Source: Mycolicibacterium hodleri
Lineage (GTDB): Bacteria; Actinomycetota; Actinomycetes; Mycobacteriales; Mycobacteriaceae
Reading direction: 5' to 3'
Assembly: GCF_025822245.1 (NCBI RefSeq)
Contig: NZ_JACKTL010000046.1
Location: 1-64,000 of the forward strand
DNA: 64,000 nt
The notes below the pieces were generated by a model. That model searched no databases. It saw only the letters and a list, made by a program, of their open reading frames with translations, and had not been told where the DNA came from. Position 1 is the first letter of the stretch, and each line of letters starts with the position of its first letter. Made by a program: the position numbers and the translations under genes. Positions 17,140 through 25,184 of the stretch are shown here, in pieces.

Positions 17140-18315
17140 GTGAGCCATCCACCACAGGTACGCACACCCCGCCATCGTCGCACCGCGCCGTCACGGTGGG
17201 TCGGCCTCGTCGCCGCATCCCTGACCGTCGCGTCGGTGACCGCCGTCGCGTCGCCGTTGGCGCCCAACGACGTTCGCGTCGCCCGCGCCACGGAAGTCGC
17301 ACTTACCGCCGCCGTCACCAACGTCGCGCAGGTGGTCCAACCACCGCCGGTCAGCACCCTCTTCGACCCGGCCGTCACCCCGGTGTTGGCGAACGTCTCC
17401 ACCGCGATCTACCGCCAGCTGCTCCTCTCGTTCCAGGATCCGCAGCAGCAGGAGGTGATCGGCGACTTCTTCCACGGCGGCATCGCCGGCGTCCTCAAGA
17501 AGCAGGCCACCTCCCGACTGCAGAGCCCCGACCAGACCCAGATCCTCGACGACTTCTTCGAGGGCGGGGTGTACCAGTCCGAGGCCCACCGCTTCCTGCA
17601 ACTGTTCACCGACCCCGATCAGCACCAGTTCATCAGCGACTTCGTCACCGGCGGTCTCATCCAGGTCGTGCGGAACCGGCTGCTCGACGCGACGACCGAC
17701 CCCGGTGCCAGACAAGCGATCGTCGACTTCTTTCCCGACGAGGTCACCGACTACCGCGGCGGACCCATCGCCGTCGTGCAGCGCCGGTTGATCGCCGCCG
17801 CCAAGGGCAATGCCCTCGTCATCGGTCTGGTCAACGGGGTCTTCGAGAACCCCGTCGTGGTGGCGGTGCAGCACATCCTCGGCGGCGGTCCGCTGATCGG
17901 TACGCCACTACACGAGCTGCCGCCGATTACCCCGGACGCGGCGGTCGCGCCACCGCACACCGCAACGGTCGCGGAACCGGCGCCGAAACTGGCTGCGATT
18001 CAAAGCGTTTCGTCGACTCCCACCGGGCCAGCGCAGCGCAAGACTCCGGAGGTTACCGCCACGTCCACGTTGAAGGTCGACACCGAACCCGTGAAGACCT
18101 CCAAGGAGAAGGACGCCGAGAAGACCGAGGCGGCCGACGTCATCAAGAGCGGCAACAAGGTCGAGCCGGCGGCCGTCGAGAACACCACCCGCCCGAAGCC
18201 CGACGATGCCAGCTCGGAACCGACCACTCCGGCGGCCGAGACGCCGCCGGCCGCCAACGCGGGCGACGACACGGCGAGCAAGAGCGACGGGAACGCCAAG
18301 AGCGGGCCAGAATGA
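17140..18315 (+). CDS. Secreted or anchored hypothetical protein with Lys/Glu/Pro-rich tail
   Basis: This 391-residue protein has a basic start, a hydrophobic stretch with Ala-rich cleavage-like region (VGLVAASLTVASVTAVASPL, near 20-40) and is probably exported. The middle (about 80-250) has three imperfect helical repeats built around DFFHGGIAG, DFFEGGVYQ, DFVTGGLIQ and DFFPDEVTD. The last 130 residues are low-complexity with Lys, Glu, Thr and Pro. I do not recognise a family. GTG 17140 is chosen because GGCGAGGGAG precedes it. A TTG nine codons earlier is weaker. The next gene starts 4 bases after its stop, so they may form an operon. Confidence 0.75.
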   Translation: MSHPPQVRTPRHRRTAPSRWVGLVAASLTVASVTAVASPLAPNDVRVARATEVALTAAVTNVAQVVQPPPVSTLFDPAVTPVLANVSTAIYRQLLLSFQDPQQQEVIGDFFHGGIAGVLKKQATSRLQSPDQTQILDDFFEGGVYQSEAHRFLQLFTDPDQHQFISDFVTGGLIQVVRNRLLDATTDPGARQAIVDFFPDEVTDYRGGPIAVVQRRLIAAAKGNALVIGLVNGVFENPVVVAVQHILGGGPLIGTPLHELPPITPDAAVAPPHTATVAEPAPKLAAIQSVSSTPTGPAQRKTPEVTATSTLKVDTEPVKTSKEKDAEKTEAADVIKSGNKVEPAAVENTTRPKPDDASSEPTTPAAETPPAANAGDDTASKSDGNAKSGPE

Positions 18316-18319
18316 CCGG

Positions 18320-18718
18320 GTGACCCTCGACCTCGCCACCGCCCACCGCATCGTCGACGCCGCGCACGCCGAAGCCGCCAGACGATCGATCCTGGTGTCG
18401 GCGGCCGTCGTCGACTCGGGTGGTCACCTGGTGGCCTTCGGCCGGATGGACGGCGCCGAGATCGCCGGCCCGGTCCTGGCGGTCGACAAGGCCTACACCG
18501 CGGTCGCCAACAGCATCTCGACCGCCGAACTCGCCGTTCTCGCCGCTCCGGGTGGCGAATTGTTCGGCTTGCACGCCAACGGCGGCGGCCGGTTCGTCAT
18601 CTTCGGGGGCGGTGTGCCGATCGTGTCGGACGGGCGCATCGTCGGAGGTGTCGGCGTCAGCGGGGCAAGCGCGGAGGACGACGCCGCCTGCGCCCAGGCC
18701 GGACTGCGCTCATTCTGA
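18320..18718 (+). CDS. HbpS/GlcG-like (PduO C-terminal, DUF336) protein
   Basis: The 132-residue protein fits the haem-degrading domain family HbpS/GlcG (PF03928). It has AHAEAARRSILVSAAVVDSGG, GHLVAFGRMDGAEIAGPVLAVDKAYTA and the C-terminal GGVPIVSDGRIVGGVGVSG. Members bind haem or cobalamin, or accompany glycolate metabolism, and many are uncharacterised. It begins with GTG 4 bases after the stop of the secreted protein gene, without a clear ribosome binding site, so translation may depend on the upstream gene. No glycolate or haem genes are nearby, so the ligand is unknown. Confidence 0.8.
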   Translation: MTLDLATAHRIVDAAHAEAARRSILVSAAVVDSGGHLVAFGRMDGAEIAGPVLAVDKAYTAVANSISTAELAVLAAPGGELFGLHANGGGRFVIFGGGVPIVSDGRIVGGVGVSGASAEDDAACAQAGLRSF

Positions 18719-18773
18719 GAACGCCCTCATCGGGGCCGGTTCGACACCGTTTCCTGTAGGTAGGCTGAACGCC

Positions 18774-19637
18774 ATGAACAGCTTTCTGCTGCTGCTTGTC
18801 GTGGTCCTCGTCGCCGTGATCGCCTTCGGGGTCATCGCCTCGTCCAAGGCGTCCGGCAAGCGCAACGCCGCATCCCTGGACGACGCCAAGGCCGACGCCC
18901 GTCGCGTGATCGACCGCCTCGGCGGTCAGGTGATCAACCTGACCGGCACCGACGACGCCTCCAAGCAGGCGTTGGCCGACGCCTCCGAGCGCTTCACCGC
19001 GGCCGGATCGCAGATCGAGCAGGCCACCACCGCCCGGCAAGCGCAGCTGGCCAAGGAGAGCGCGATGGAGGGGCTGTACTACGTACGGGCCGCGCGAGTC
19101 GCGATGAACATGGATCCCGGCCCGGAGCTCGAGAGCCTGTCCGGGCAGAACTCGGCAGGCACCGTAACCGAAGCCCGCCGTGTGCAATTCGAGGGCCGCG
19201 ACATCGAAGCCTCGCCCGCGCCGTCGGAGCGCACCCCGAACTACTACCCGGGCGGCCGCGTCGCCGGGCGCCCCGTGCCCGCCGGCTGGTACTCCGAGCC
19301 GTGGTGGAAGCCCGCGCTCGTCGCGGGCGCCTGGGGCGTCGGTTCGGTGTTGTTGTTCAGCACCCTCTTCTCCGGCATGGGCGGCGTCGGCTACGACGCC
19401 CAAGGCTTCGAGAACGGATACGGCGACGGCTATCAGGACGGCCTCGATCAGGGCCAGCTCGACGGCGGCGGCGACCAGGGCGGCCAGGACTACGGCGACA
19501 CCGGTGGTGGCGACGGCGGCTGGGGCGGCGACTCCGGCGGTGGTTGGGGCGGCGGCGACTCCGGCGGCTGGGGTGGTGGCGACTCCGGCGGTTGGGGCGG
19601 CGACTTCGGCGGCGGCGGGGACTTCGGCGGCTTCTAG
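18774..19637 (+). CDS. DUF1542-like membrane protein with Gly/Asp/Trp repeat tail
   Basis: This 287-residue protein has an N-terminal membrane helix (FLLLLVVVLVAVIAFGVIA, 3-21) and a helical cytoplasmic or wall-side segment rich in Ala, Asp and Gln. A second hydrophobic segment (KPALVAGAWGVGSVLLFSTLF) lies near residue 190. From about residue 205 it becomes a Gly/Asp/Gln region with QDGLDQGQLDGG and then tandem units of GGWGGGDS up to the C-terminus. The arrangement resembles mycobacterial DUF1542-domain proteins. No catalytic motif is seen. The ATG at 18774 is the only reasonable start. A GC-rich hairpin with TTTT follows the gene. Confidence 0.7.
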   Translation: MNSFLLLLVVVLVAVIAFGVIASSKASGKRNAASLDDAKADARRVIDRLGGQVINLTGTDDASKQALADASERFTAAGSQIEQATTARQAQLAKESAMEGLYYVRAARVAMNMDPGPELESLSGQNSAGTVTEARRVQFEGRDIEASPAPSERTPNYYPGGRVAGRPVPAGWYSEPWWKPALVAGAWGVGSVLLFSTLFSGMGGVGYDAQGFENGYGDGYQDGLDQGQLDGGGDQGGQDYGDTGGGDGGWGGDSGGGWGGGDSGGWGGGDSGGWGGDFGGGGDFGGF

Positions 19638-19648
19638 CTAGCGCGCGA

Positions 19649-19676
19649 GGCGCCCTCCCCGACGGCGCCGAGTTTT
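19649..19676 (+). terminator. Short hairpin with T-run after the Gly-rich gene
   Basis: GGCGCC at 19649-19654 pairs with GGCGCC at 19664-19669 around a 9-base loop and is followed by AGTTTT. It is 11 bases past the stop codon. The stem is short but the T-run is clear. Confidence 0.45.
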
Positions 19677-19686
19677 GTCGTACCCC
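19676..19686 (+). promoter_or_regulatory. TGTCGNACCCC element before the 13E12 fragment
   Basis: TGTCGTACCCC lies exactly 17 bases before the ATG of the DUF222 fragment. The 13E12-type pseudogene at 44 kb has TGTCGGACCCC at the same 17-base distance from its ATG. The identical spacing suggests a shared promoter or regulatory element of this repeat family. Confidence 0.5.
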
Positions 19687-19703
19687 CTTCTGGTGATGGG
19701 GTC

Positions 19704-19808
19704 ATGTCCTCGCCCGCAACGCCTTTGGTGAATGAGCTCATTCCCAAGGATCGGCGTGAGATGTTGCTGACCGAGGTCGCCGAGCTGACCGGTCAGCGCA
19801 ATGCCGTC
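19704..19808 (+). pseudogene. 13E12-family (DUF222/HNH) gene, N-terminal fragment
   Basis: The frame from ATG 19704 reads MSSPATPLVNELIPKDRREM and then LLTEVAELTGQRNAV. It lines up with MELLFGEMEELAGQRNAI at the start of the 13E12-type gene at 44 kb. Similarity stops after about 35 codons, just before the end of the antiporter gene on the other strand. It is therefore a 5' relic of a REP13E12-type HNH endonuclease gene cut short by deletion. Confidence 0.75.
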
Positions 19809-19824
19809 CACCGAACAGCCCGAA

Positions 19825-21510
19825 TTAGAAGCGACTTTCGAGCCGCGCCGACACTCCCGCCTCCTGGAGGTCGAGCCGCTCGAGCATCGCGCGGGCCGCC
19901 TCGTCTTCGATGCGTCCTTCGTCGCGTTCGGTGATCAGGGCGGCGCGTTGCGCGTGGAGCACCTGCAGATACAGCGCGGCGAACACCTCGGCACGCAAGG
20001 TGTGGGTCGCCGGGTCGGGCATCTCGTCGGCGTCCTGCGAGTGCCGCGCGATGGTGTTCCGGATCTCGGCCAGCACCCGTGGGTCGAGGCCCTCGGGCGG
20101 ATTCGCCCGGAACTCGGTGAGGACGCCGTCGGCCGCCTCGTACACCACGCGCTCGGCCTTCAGGGTCTGCTCGCGCTCGTAGTCGGACGAGTCCTCCGAC
20201 AGGTGCAGCTTGCTGATCAGGAACGGCAGCGTGCTGCCCTGGATCAGGAGCGTGCCGACGCTGACGACGAACGCCACGGCCTGAATGGTCGCGCGCTCCG
20301 GGAACGGCTCCCCCGCCGCCGTCGTCACCGGAATCGCCGCCGCCGCGGCCAACGTCACCACCCCGCGCATGCCGGTCCACGACACGACCACGCTCTCCTG
20401 CCAACTCAGCGAGCGGCGGTCGATGACGGAGCGCCACTTGCCCGGCGGCTTGGCGCGGCGACGGGTCCCGAGGGCGCCCCGGCCGCCCGAGGCGGGAACC
20501 GGCACGCTGAGCCTGCTCTCCACGTGGCTCGACAACTTGCTCCGGCCGAACATGATCAACACCGACAGCGGCCGGATCGCCATCACGATGAGCAGCACGA
20601 TCAGCGAGGCGACCGCGACCTCGCCGAGTGCTTCGTGCGCCTCGCGGAGGTCCTCCAGCACGAACCGCAGGTGCAGGCCGATGTAGGCAAAGACGAAGGC
20701 CTCCAACAACACGTCGACCGAGTTCCAGACGTAGCGCTCCTGCAACCGCGTCTGGTAGCCCGCGCCGAGGGTTCCGTTGCCCACGACGAAGCCGGCGACG
20801 ACCACGGCCAGGACGCCCGAGGCGTGCAACTCCTCGGCCGCGATGAACGCCGCGAAGGGCACCACCAGACCCTGCACCGTCTCCAGGCCGGGGTTGGCCA
20901 GCCGCTTGCGGATCCACAGCGTCACCAGGCCCAGGGCGGCGCCGACGATTGGGCCGAGCACCGCGCTGTACCCGAACAGCAGGAACGGGTTCTCGATGAA
21001 GGTGTGACTGCCCGCGACCTGAGCCACCGCGATGGTGAACAGCGTCAGCGCGGCGGCGTCGTTGATGAGGCTTTCGCCGGTGAGGATCGCCATCACCTTC
21101 TTCGGCAACCCCAGCTTGCGGCCCACGGCGACGGCGGTGACGGCGTCGGGCGGGGCGACGATCGCGCCGAGGATCAGGGCCGTGCCAAACGTCAGCGGCA
21201 CCACGACGAGCCAGGCCGACACCGCCGCCACCGTGAACGCAGTGACGACGACCAGGCCGACGCCCAGACCCAGGATCGGACGAATGTTGCGCAGGAACGT
21301 CGGGAACGAGAAGGTCAGCGACGCCGAGTAGAGCAGCGGCGGCAGCACCACCGTCAGCAGGATGTGCGAATCGAGTTCGGGCGCCTCGAATCCCGGGACG
21401 AACGACGCCGCGATGCCGATGACGACGATGATCAGCGCGGGTTCGAGCCCTCGATGGTGGGCGATGGCGGTGACGACGATCGCGCCGACGACGACGAGGA
21501 TGAGTTCCAC
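19825..21510 (-). CDS. CPA1-family Na+/H+ (cation/proton) antiporter
   Basis: The 561-residue membrane protein has about 12 hydrophobic segments in the first 400 residues and a cytoplasmic C-terminal domain of about 150 residues. This is the plan of CPA1/NhaP-type monovalent cation:proton antiporters. Signature stretches are VVLPPLLYSASL, the ion-site motif VAPPDAVTAVAVGRKLGLP, and LTGESLINDAAALTLF, in which the ND pair is typical for electroneutral CPA1 exchangers. It would export Na+ or K+ for protons and help pH and salt homeostasis. Mtb Rv2287 (YjcE) is of this type. An Arg/Pro-rich loop lies near 340-365. The gene stands between a 13E12 fragment and nei and may be transcribed with nei only in part. 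Confidence 0.92.
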   Translation of the reverse strand: MELILVVVGAIVVTAIAHHRGLEPALIIVVIGIAASFVPGFEAPELDSHILLTVVLPPLLYSASLTFSFPTFLRNIRPILGLGVGLVVVTAFTVAAVSAWLVVVPLTFGTALILGAIVAPPDAVTAVAVGRKLGLPKKVMAILTGESLINDAAALTLFTIAVAQVAGSHTFIENPFLLFGYSAVLGPIVGAALGLVTLWIRKRLANPGLETVQGLVVPFAAFIAAEELHASGVLAVVVAGFVVGNGTLGAGYQTRLQERYVWNSVDVLLEAFVFAYIGLHLRFVLEDLREAHEALGEVAVASLIVLLIVMAIRPLSVLIMFGRSKLSSHVESRLSVPVPASGGRGALGTRRRAKPPGKWRSVIDRRSLSWQESVVVSWTGMRGVVTLAAAAAIPVTTAAGEPFPERATIQAVAFVVSVGTLLIQGSTLPFLISKLHLSEDSSDYEREQTLKAERVVYEAADGVLTEFRANPPEGLDPRVLAEIRNTIARHSQDADEMPDPATHTLRAEVFAALYLQVLHAQRAALITERDEGRIEDEAARAMLERLDLQEAGVSARLESRF

Positions 21511-21556
21511 CCGCCGATTGTCCCGTCAAAGCGCCAGCGGTGCGCGGCGCCGGCCG

Positions 21557-22348
21557 CTACACCTGGCAGGTGGGACACCAGAACAGGTTGCGGGCCTCCA
21601 TGACCTCGGTGCGAATCGGCGTCCCGCACACTCGGCACGGCTCCCCCGTGCGCCGGTAGACGTAGCTGCGCGGCCGGCCGCGGAGGCCGGGCAACCCCTT
21701 GTCGTCCTCGGGTCGGACGGTGATGATCTTCCCGCGGCTCACGCCGACCTTCATCAGGGCGACGAGGTCGGTCCACGCGGCGTCGAACTCATCCTCGGTG
21801 AGCAGGGTGCCGGGTCGATGCGGCTCGATGCGGTGACGGAAGAGAAGTTCGCTGCGGTAGACGTTGCCCACCCCGGCGATCACCTTCTGGTCCATCAGCA
21901 GCGCGCCAATCGCCCTGCGCGACTTGCTGATCCGCACCCAGGCGCGGGAGGCGTCCGCGGCGCGACGCAGCGGGTCGGGTCCGAGTCGGGCGACGATGTC
22001 GTCGACCTCGCCCTGATGGATCACTTCACAGACGGTGGGGCCCCTCAGGTCGGTGCCGTATTCGGCGCCGATCATCCGCATCCGCACCTGTCCCACCGGG
22101 TCGAGCAGCGGCAGGGGATGCTCGGTGAACTTGCCGTACAACCCGAGGTGGACGTGGACGATCGCGCCGCCCTCGTAGTGATGGAAGAGGTGCTTCCCCC
22201 ACGCGTCGGCGGTGCGCAGCACCCGGCCGCTGACCGCCTCGGCGGCGTCGGCGAAGCGGCCCTGCGGGCTGGTCACGATGACCGGTGCCGCGCCAAACCG
22301 CTTCTGGTGCAGGCGCGCCAGGCGGTGGAGGGTGTGCCCCTCGGGCAC
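21557..22348 (-). CDS. nei: Fpg/Nei family DNA glycosylase (endonuclease VIII)
   Basis: Nei is a bifunctional DNA glycosylase/AP lyase that removes oxidised pyrimidines. The 263-residue sequence starts MPEGHTLHRLA, with Pro2 (after Met removal the nucleophile) and Glu3 essential for catalysis. It has the helix-two-turn-helix region KVIAGVGNVYRSELLFR and a C-terminal zinc finger with CRVCG and CPTC cysteines. PEGH rather than PELP points to Nei over Fpg, and the position matches Rv2464c from memory. The rpiB gene lies directly upstream with 3 bases between, so the two are probably one operon. Confidence 0.95.
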   Translation of the reverse strand: MPEGHTLHRLARLHQKRFGAAPVIVTSPQGRFADAAEAVSGRVLRTADAWGKHLFHHYEGGAIVHVHLGLYGKFTEHPLPLLDPVGQVRMRMIGAEYGTDLRGPTVCEVIHQGEVDDIVARLGPDPLRRAADASRAWVRISKSRRAIGALLMDQKVIAGVGNVYRSELLFRHRIEPHRPGTLLTEDEFDAAWTDLVALMKVGVSRGKIITVRPEDDKGLPGLRGRPRSYVYRRTGEPCRVCGTPIRTEVMEARNLFWCPTCQV

Positions 22349-22351
22349 GAG

Positions 22352-22825
22352 CTAGGCGCCCGGGACCGGCGGTGCGACGTGCGTCTGCTCGTACTCGGAC
22401 ATGATGTCGATGCGGCGCTGGTGGCGCGGCGCGTCCGACCACGCGGTGGTGAGGAAGGCGTCGACGAACGTCAGCGCGTCGGCGACGGTGTGCATCCGGC
22501 CGCCGATGCTCATCACCTGGGCGTTGTTGTGCTGACGCGCCAACGACGCCGTCTCGACGCTCCACGCCAGGGCGCAACGGATGCCGGGCACCTTGTTCGC
22601 CGCCATCTGCTCACCGTTGCCGGAACCGCCGATGACGATGCCGAGGCTGTCGGGGTCGGCGAGGGTCTTCTCCGCCGCGGCGATGCAGAAGGCGGGGTAG
22701 TCGTCCTCGGCGTCGTAGGCGAAGGCACCGCAGTCGACGGGCTCGTGGCCACTGGACTCGAGGTGTTCGACGATGGCCTGCTTGAGTTCGTATCCGGCGT
22801 GGTCAGAGCCGAGGTAGACGCGCAT
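22352..22825 (-). CDS. rpiB: Ribose-5-phosphate isomerase B
   Basis: RpiB interconverts ribulose-5-phosphate and ribose-5-phosphate in the non-oxidative pentose phosphate pathway. The 157-residue LacAB_rpiB protein has MRVYLGSDHAGYELK, phosphate-binding HNNAQVMSIGGRM and the active-site stretch GSGNGEQ. Glu72 in that stretch stands where E. coli RpiB uses a Cys, the pattern of the actinobacterial type. I chose ATG 22825 because the protein then starts exactly at the conserved first strand. A longer version (MDGPVMVFAM...) is unlikely. It is followed after 3 bases by nei. Confidence 0.96.
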   Translation of the reverse strand: MRVYLGSDHAGYELKQAIVEHLESSGHEPVDCGAFAYDAEDDYPAFCIAAAEKTLADPDSLGIVIGGSGNGEQMAANKVPGIRCALAWSVETASLARQHNNAQVMSIGGRMHTVADALTFVDAFLTTAWSDAPRHQRRIDIMSEYEQTHVAPPVPGA

Positions 22826-22867
22826 GGCGAAAACCATAACTGGCCCGTCCACGCCTACGTTTCGCGC

Positions 22868-23407
22868 CTACCCCACTCTCAGCCCGTCGAGCAGGACGCT
22901 GAGCAGCCGCGGGGTTCGGTCGTCCCACTCGTCGTGCTCGACGTGGGCGAGGAACCACGACAGCAGGATGACGTCCCGCGCGTCGACGTCGGCGCGGAGC
23001 ACGCCCCGTTCGCGGCCGGCGTCGAGCAGCGCAGTGAGAGCTTCGGCGAGCTTGCCCATGGTCTGGGCCGAGATGTCTTGCCACACCGAGGCTTCCACGG
23101 CGGCGATCACTCCCAGCTTGACCCGGGCGTAGGCCGCGAGTTGCTCGAACCAGCGCGCGAGCGCCACGTCGGGCGCGAACTGCTCGAGCAGCTCGTGCGC
23201 GAGCGCGACCAAGTCGTCGATCTCCTGGTCGTAGAGGGCGCGAATCAGCTCGTCGCGGGTGGCGAAGTGGCGGTAGAGCGTGCCCTGCCCCACTCCGGCT
23301 CGACGGGCGACCAGGCTGAGCTTGAGCTCCCCCGGCTCGGCGAGCAGTTCGCGCGCCGCCTCGACGATCATCGCGCGGTTGCGCGCCGCATCGCTACGTT
23401 CGGCCAT
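22868..23407 (-). CDS. TetR family transcriptional regulator
   Basis: The 179-residue protein has a TetR N-terminal DNA-binding domain (about 9-55) with helix-turn-helix LSLVARRAGVGQGTLYRHFAT and a ligand-binding C-terminal domain that is not conserved. It is divergent from the short-chain dehydrogenase gene, with 76 bases between the starts. The gap holds two palindromes with GGAC/GTCC half-sites, so the regulator very likely represses both itself and the dehydrogenase and is released by a small ligand. ATG 23407 is chosen because the protein then begins MAERSDAARNRAMI, a normal TetR start. Confidence 0.95.
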   Translation of the reverse strand: MAERSDAARNRAMIVEAARELLAEPGELKLSLVARRAGVGQGTLYRHFATRDELIRALYDQEIDDLVALAHELLEQFAPDVALARWFEQLAAYARVKLGVIAAVEASVWQDISAQTMGKLAEALTALLDAGRERGVLRADVDARDVILLSWFLAHVEHDEWDDRTPRLLSVLLDGLRVG

Positions 23408-23422
23408 GACCCCCCTTGCAAA

Positions 23423-23437
23423 CGGACAAAGTGTCCG
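23423..23437. promoter_or_regulatory. TetR operator candidate 1
   Basis: CGGACA-AAG-TGTCCG is a perfect palindrome with 6-base arms, close to the tetR start. It lies in the tetR-SDR intergenic gap and shares the GGAC/GTCC half-sites with the second palindrome. Confidence 0.7.
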
Positions 23438-23444
23438 ATTAACT

Positions 23445-23467
23445 GAAGTGGACAGTTCGTCCGCTTC
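23445..23467. promoter_or_regulatory. TetR operator candidate 2
   Basis: GAAG-T-GGAC-AGTTC-GTCC-G-CTTC is a nearly perfect palindrome (arms GAAG.GGAC and GTCC.CTTC) just upstream of the SDR ribosome binding site. It shares the GGAC/GTCC half-sites with candidate 1, about 25 bases away centre to centre. Confidence 0.65.
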
Positions 23468-23483
23468 AATCAGGAGGTTAACC

Positions 23484-24224
23484 ATGGACTCACTCGAGGA
23501 CAAGGTGGTCGCCATCACCGGCGCGAGCAGCGGCATTGGCGCCGCGACCGCCCGACGGCTCGCCCGCGCGGGCGCCACGGTGGTGCTCGGCGCCCGTCGG
23601 GCCGACCGTCTCGACGCGCTGGCCTCGGAGATCTGCGCTGCCGGTGGCCGGGCCGTCGGGGTGGCCGTCGACGTGACCCGAGCCGAGGACCTGGACCTGC
23701 TCGTCGAGACCGCCGTCTCCACCTACGGCCGGCTCGACGTGCTGGTCGGCAGCGCCGGCATCGGGCCCATCTCACCGATGACGGCTCGACGCCGGACGGA
23801 CTGGGACGCGATGATCGACGTCAACCTGCGGGGCGTCCTGCACGGCGTCGATGCCGCCCTGCCCGTCTTCGAACGACAGGGCCGCGGCCACCTCGTCACG
23901 ATCGTCTCCACCGCCGGGCTGAAGATCGTGCCGACGATGGCCGTGTACGCCGCCACGAAGAACGCCGTCCGCACCGTCTTGGAGGGGCTGCGTCAGGAAT
24001 CCACCGACGGAACGCTGAAGACGACGGCCATCTCACCCGGCTACGTGCGGACCGAGTTCGGCGACAGCGTCACCGATCCCGTCATCCGCGCCGAGATCGG
24101 CCGCAACATGGCCGACTTCGCCCTCGACCCCGACGACGTGGCCAGGGCCGTGGAATTCGTCGTCGACCAACCCTGGGAGGTCGAGATCGGCGAACTGTCG
24201 ATCCGGCCCACGAGGCAGGGGTAG
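23484..24224 (+). CDS. Short-chain dehydrogenase/reductase (SDR)
   Basis: This 246-residue classical SDR has a Rossmann fold with TGASSGIG at 12-19 for NAD(P) binding. The catalytic triad is Ser142, Tyr155 and Lys159 in STAGLKIVPTMAVYAATK, and NLRG contributes the fourth residue Asn. ARR after the second strand suggests NADP. A GSAG replaces the usual NNAG. The reaction, an alcohol/ketone oxidoreduction, has no evident substrate here. The ATG 23484 is preceded by CAGGAGG. It is divergent from the tetR gene and is probably controlled by it, as with many solvent- or xenobiotic-responsive SDR genes. Confidence 0.93.
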   Translation: MDSLEDKVVAITGASSGIGAATARRLARAGATVVLGARRADRLDALASEICAAGGRAVGVAVDVTRAEDLDLLVETAVSTYGRLDVLVGSAGIGPISPMTARRRTDWDAMIDVNLRGVLHGVDAALPVFERQGRGHLVTIVSTAGLKIVPTMAVYAATKNAVRTVLEGLRQESTDGTLKTTAISPGYVRTEFGDSVTDPVIRAEIGRNMADFALDPDDVARAVEFVVDQPWEVEIGELSIRPTRQG

Positions 24225-25184
24225 CTAGCCGACGGTGATGGCGTCGAGGCGCTCCTTGATGAAGTCCGACGACGTCACGGGTGCCAGCCCGTCGACTCGT
24301 CCGACCGGCGGCGCGAGCGGCGTGACGAGCGCGTCGTGGTTGGCCTCGTAGAAGTAGATGAGCGACACCAGGTCCTCCTCCGGCGCCTCGGGCTGCGGCG
24401 GCAGGACGCGGTGCCTGCCCGACGGCCAGCGCCGACCGCTCCAGTACTCCAGGAGGTCGCCGATGTTCACCGTCAGCGCGTCGGGGTCATAGGGTGCGTC
24501 CTCCCACCCGCCGACCTCCGAATACACCTGCAGCCCACCGGCTCCCGGCTCGCGATCCAGCACGGTGACCGTGCCGAAGTCGGTATGGGGACCGATGCGG
24601 AACTGGCCCGGTTCGGGCTCCCCCACGACGCTCACGGGCGGGTAGTGGTTGATGTTCATCGTCCAGGTGGGCCGATCCGACATCGTCGCCCAGGGATTGG
24701 CGGGCAGTCCCAACGCGTGGGCGAACAGCGCCAGCAGATCGTCGGAGAGCCGACGCACCGCGTCGGTGTACTCCGTGACCAACGCCTGCCAGCCGGGCGC
24801 CTCGCCCGGCCAGACGTTGGGCGCGAACCAGATTCGGTCGACGTCCGGATCGCCCGTCGCCGTCTCGGCGCCCAGGCTGAAGCTCTCCTTGAGATCCGGC
24901 GGCGTCTCGGTGCCCTCGGCGTAGCCGTTGGCCTCGGCCCCCGGTCCGATCCACCCGTGACCGCCCACCGGCACGCTGTAGCGCTGCTTGACCTCGAGGG
25001 GTTGGGCGAAGAAGTCGCGGCTGGCTGCGCGCACCGCGGCCGCCAGTCCCGGGTCGACGCCGTGCCCGGTGACCAGGATGAAGCCCGCCTGCTGCAAGCT
25101 CTCGTCGACCTCGGCCGCGACGGCGTCGGCAGCGGATCCGCCGGCACGCCAGCGCGAAATGTCAACTGTGGCAACAATACTCAC
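24225..25184 (-). CDS. 2-oxoglutarate/Fe(II) oxygenase, isopenicillin N synthase-like family
   Basis: The 319-residue protein has the DIOX/IPNS fold. An N-terminal region with FILVTGHGVD precedes the double-stranded beta helix holding the iron ligands His200 and Asp202 (IGPHTDFGTVTVLD) and His258 (RHRVLPP). Such enzymes hydroxylate or ring-modify small molecules using 2-oxoglutarate. The fungal thymine 7-hydroxylase is a member of the same family. Its GTG start overlaps the stop of the cytosine deaminase gene (GTGA), so the protein is tightly coupled to a permease-deaminase pair. That suggests a pyrimidine or purine base as substrate. The substrate is inferred from neighbours only. Confidence 0.88.
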   Translation of the reverse strand: MSIVATVDISRWRAGGSAADAVAAEVDESLQQAGFILVTGHGVDPGLAAAVRAASRDFFAQPLEVKQRYSVPVGGHGWIGPGAEANGYAEGTETPPDLKESFSLGAETATGDPDVDRIWFAPNVWPGEAPGWQALVTEYTDAVRRLSDDLLALFAHALGLPANPWATMSDRPTWTMNINHYPPVSVVGEPEPGQFRIGPHTDFGTVTVLDREPGAGGLQVYSEVGGWEDAPYDPDALTVNIGDLLEYWSGRRWPSGRHRVLPPQPEAPEEDLVSLIYFYEANHDALVTPLAPPVGRVDGLAPVTSSDFIKERLDAITVG

